Source: Bacteriovorax sp.
GTDB lineage: Bacteria; Bdellovibrionota; Bacteriovoracia; Bacteriovoracales; Bacteriovoracaceae
Direction: 5' to 3'
Assembly (NCBI GenBank): GCA_030654205.1
Contig: JAURXW010000160.1
Span: forward strand, 1 to 5,501
Length of the DNA: 5,501 nt
The stretch's first letter is position 1, and each line of letters begins with the position of its first letter. The translations under genes were made by a program, and so were the position numbers. Shown here piece after piece: positions 4,894-5,501 of the stretch. The notes under the pieces are model-generated. The model had not been told where the DNA came from and searched no databases. It saw only the letters and a program-made list of their open reading frames with translations.

Positions 4894-5501
4894 TTATGAC
4901 GGCCAAAGACCTCTAAGTTTCATCGCTTTTTCAAGTCGACGAATGGCAGCTACTAAAGCAGCACTTTTCATATTGGTATTAAACTCTTTTGAAGTCGCGT
5001 AAACGTTTTCAAAGGCATCTTTCATAATAGAATGAAGTTTGCCGTTTACTTCGTCTAGATCCCAAAAAAAGCTTTGTAGCCCTTGTACCCATTCAAAATA
5101 AGATACGATAACCCCACCAGCGTTACAAAGAATATCTGGAATCAAAAAAGATCCATTAGCAGTTACGATATCAATTGCTTCTTTGGTAAGTGGACCGTTG
5201 GCTCCTTCAGCAATAATTCTGGCCTTTACTGTGTGTGCATTTTTTTCAGTAATTACACCATCAATCGCAGCTGGAATTAAAACATCTACTTTAAGTGCAA
5301 AAAGTTCATCGTTAGTAATGTGTTGTGTTCCAGGCATTCCTTTAAGAACTTTATTTTCTTTTACCCATCTCTCACATTTGTCGATATCAAGACCATTAGG
5401 ATCATAAACACCGCCAGAGACATCAGACACTGCTACGATTTTTGCTCCTTGAGCTTTTAAATCATTAGCTGCAGGAATAGCAACTTTACCAAAACCATGT
5501 A
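4894..5501 (-). CDS. gdhA: glutamate dehydrogenase, C-terminal part (5' end outside window)
   Basis: The product oxidatively deaminates glutamate to 2-oxoglutarate and ammonia, or the reverse, with NAD(P). The frame is open to the window edge, so about 202 residues are seen. The visible start HGFGKVAIPAANDLKAQGAK is the Rossmann GxGxxA nucleotide-binding turn, followed by IVAVSDVSGGVYDPNGLDI. Next come VDVLIPAAIDGVIT and RIIAEGANGPLTKEA, then FLIPDILCNAGGVIVSYFEW and VQGLQSFFWDLDEVN. The SYFEWVQ and FFWD block is typical of hexameric glutamate dehydrogenase rather than leucine or phenylalanine dehydrogenase. The catalytic Lys and Asp of the N-terminal domain lie outside the window, and I cannot decide NAD versus NADP. 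A GTG at 5428-5430 could be mistaken for a start but falls inside the Rossmann fold. The gene ends in its own terminator and is separate from the secreted-protein pair downstream. Confidence 0.94.
   Translation of the reverse strand, partial: HGFGKVAIPAANDLKAQGAKIVAVSDVSGGVYDPNGLDIDKCERWVKENKVLKGMPGTQHITNDELFALKVDVLIPAAIDGVITEKNAHTVKARIIAEGANGPLTKEAIDIVTANGSFLIPDILCNAGGVIVSYFEWVQGLQSFFWDLDEVNGKLHSIMKDAFENVYATSKEFNTNMKSAALVAAIRRLEKAMKLRGLWPS

Noticed and set aside
5428..5430. GTG as the start of the dehydrogenase gene
   Set aside because: The frame stays open to the window edge and encodes the Rossmann glycine turn upstream (GFGKVA), so this is an internal valine codon.

Overview
The window is AT-rich bacterial chromosome (clearly below half G+C by eye) with tightly packed genes on both strands. 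It holds eight protein genes, two of them cut by the window edges. There are no tRNA or rRNA genes, no CRISPR array and no insertion sequence. The mix suggests a Gram-negative bacterium with a periplasm: central metabolic enzymes, small signal-peptide proteins rich in cysteine, and a FecR-domain periplasmic protein. The style recalls AT-rich Bdellovibrionota (Bacteriovorax-like), but that is inference from gene content and no taxonomic marker is present.

Left block (1-1232, plus strand): the 3' end of gpmI (cofactor-independent phosphoglycerate mutase) is followed after 8 bp by a complete pfkA (6-phosphofructokinase), a glycolytic operon. The PfkA keeps its catalytic and ATP-binding motifs. 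By hand alignment it departs from the E. coli and Geobacillus enzymes at a fructose-6-phosphate arginine, an effector-site arginine and a conserved glycine.

Second block (1237-2182, minus strand): a small secreted protein with nine cysteines ends 4 bp from the pfkA stop. Upstream of it is a 175-residue protein that resembles only the N-terminal domain of the ComM/YifB Mg-chelatase-like family, with no AAA+ ATPase part. A 16-bp inverted repeat with one mismatch lies in the 3' end of the cysteine-rich gene, just downstream of pfkA.

Third block (2326-3756, plus strand): a complete aspA (aspartate ammonia-lyase), divergent from the ComM-like gene across a 143-bp regulatory gap.

Fourth block (3763-5501, minus strand): a glutamate dehydrogenase gene, 5' end outside the window, ends in a strong intrinsic terminator. 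It is followed by a secreted eight-cysteine protein and an 11-bp-overlapping FecR-domain protein. aspA and gdhA both link amino acids, ammonia and TCA-cycle acids, which fits a lifestyle that burns amino acids. The most unusual items are the lone ComM N-domain protein, the divergent PfkA and the unrecognised secreted cysteine-rich proteins. I see no clear evidence of a complete new defence or mobile system here.
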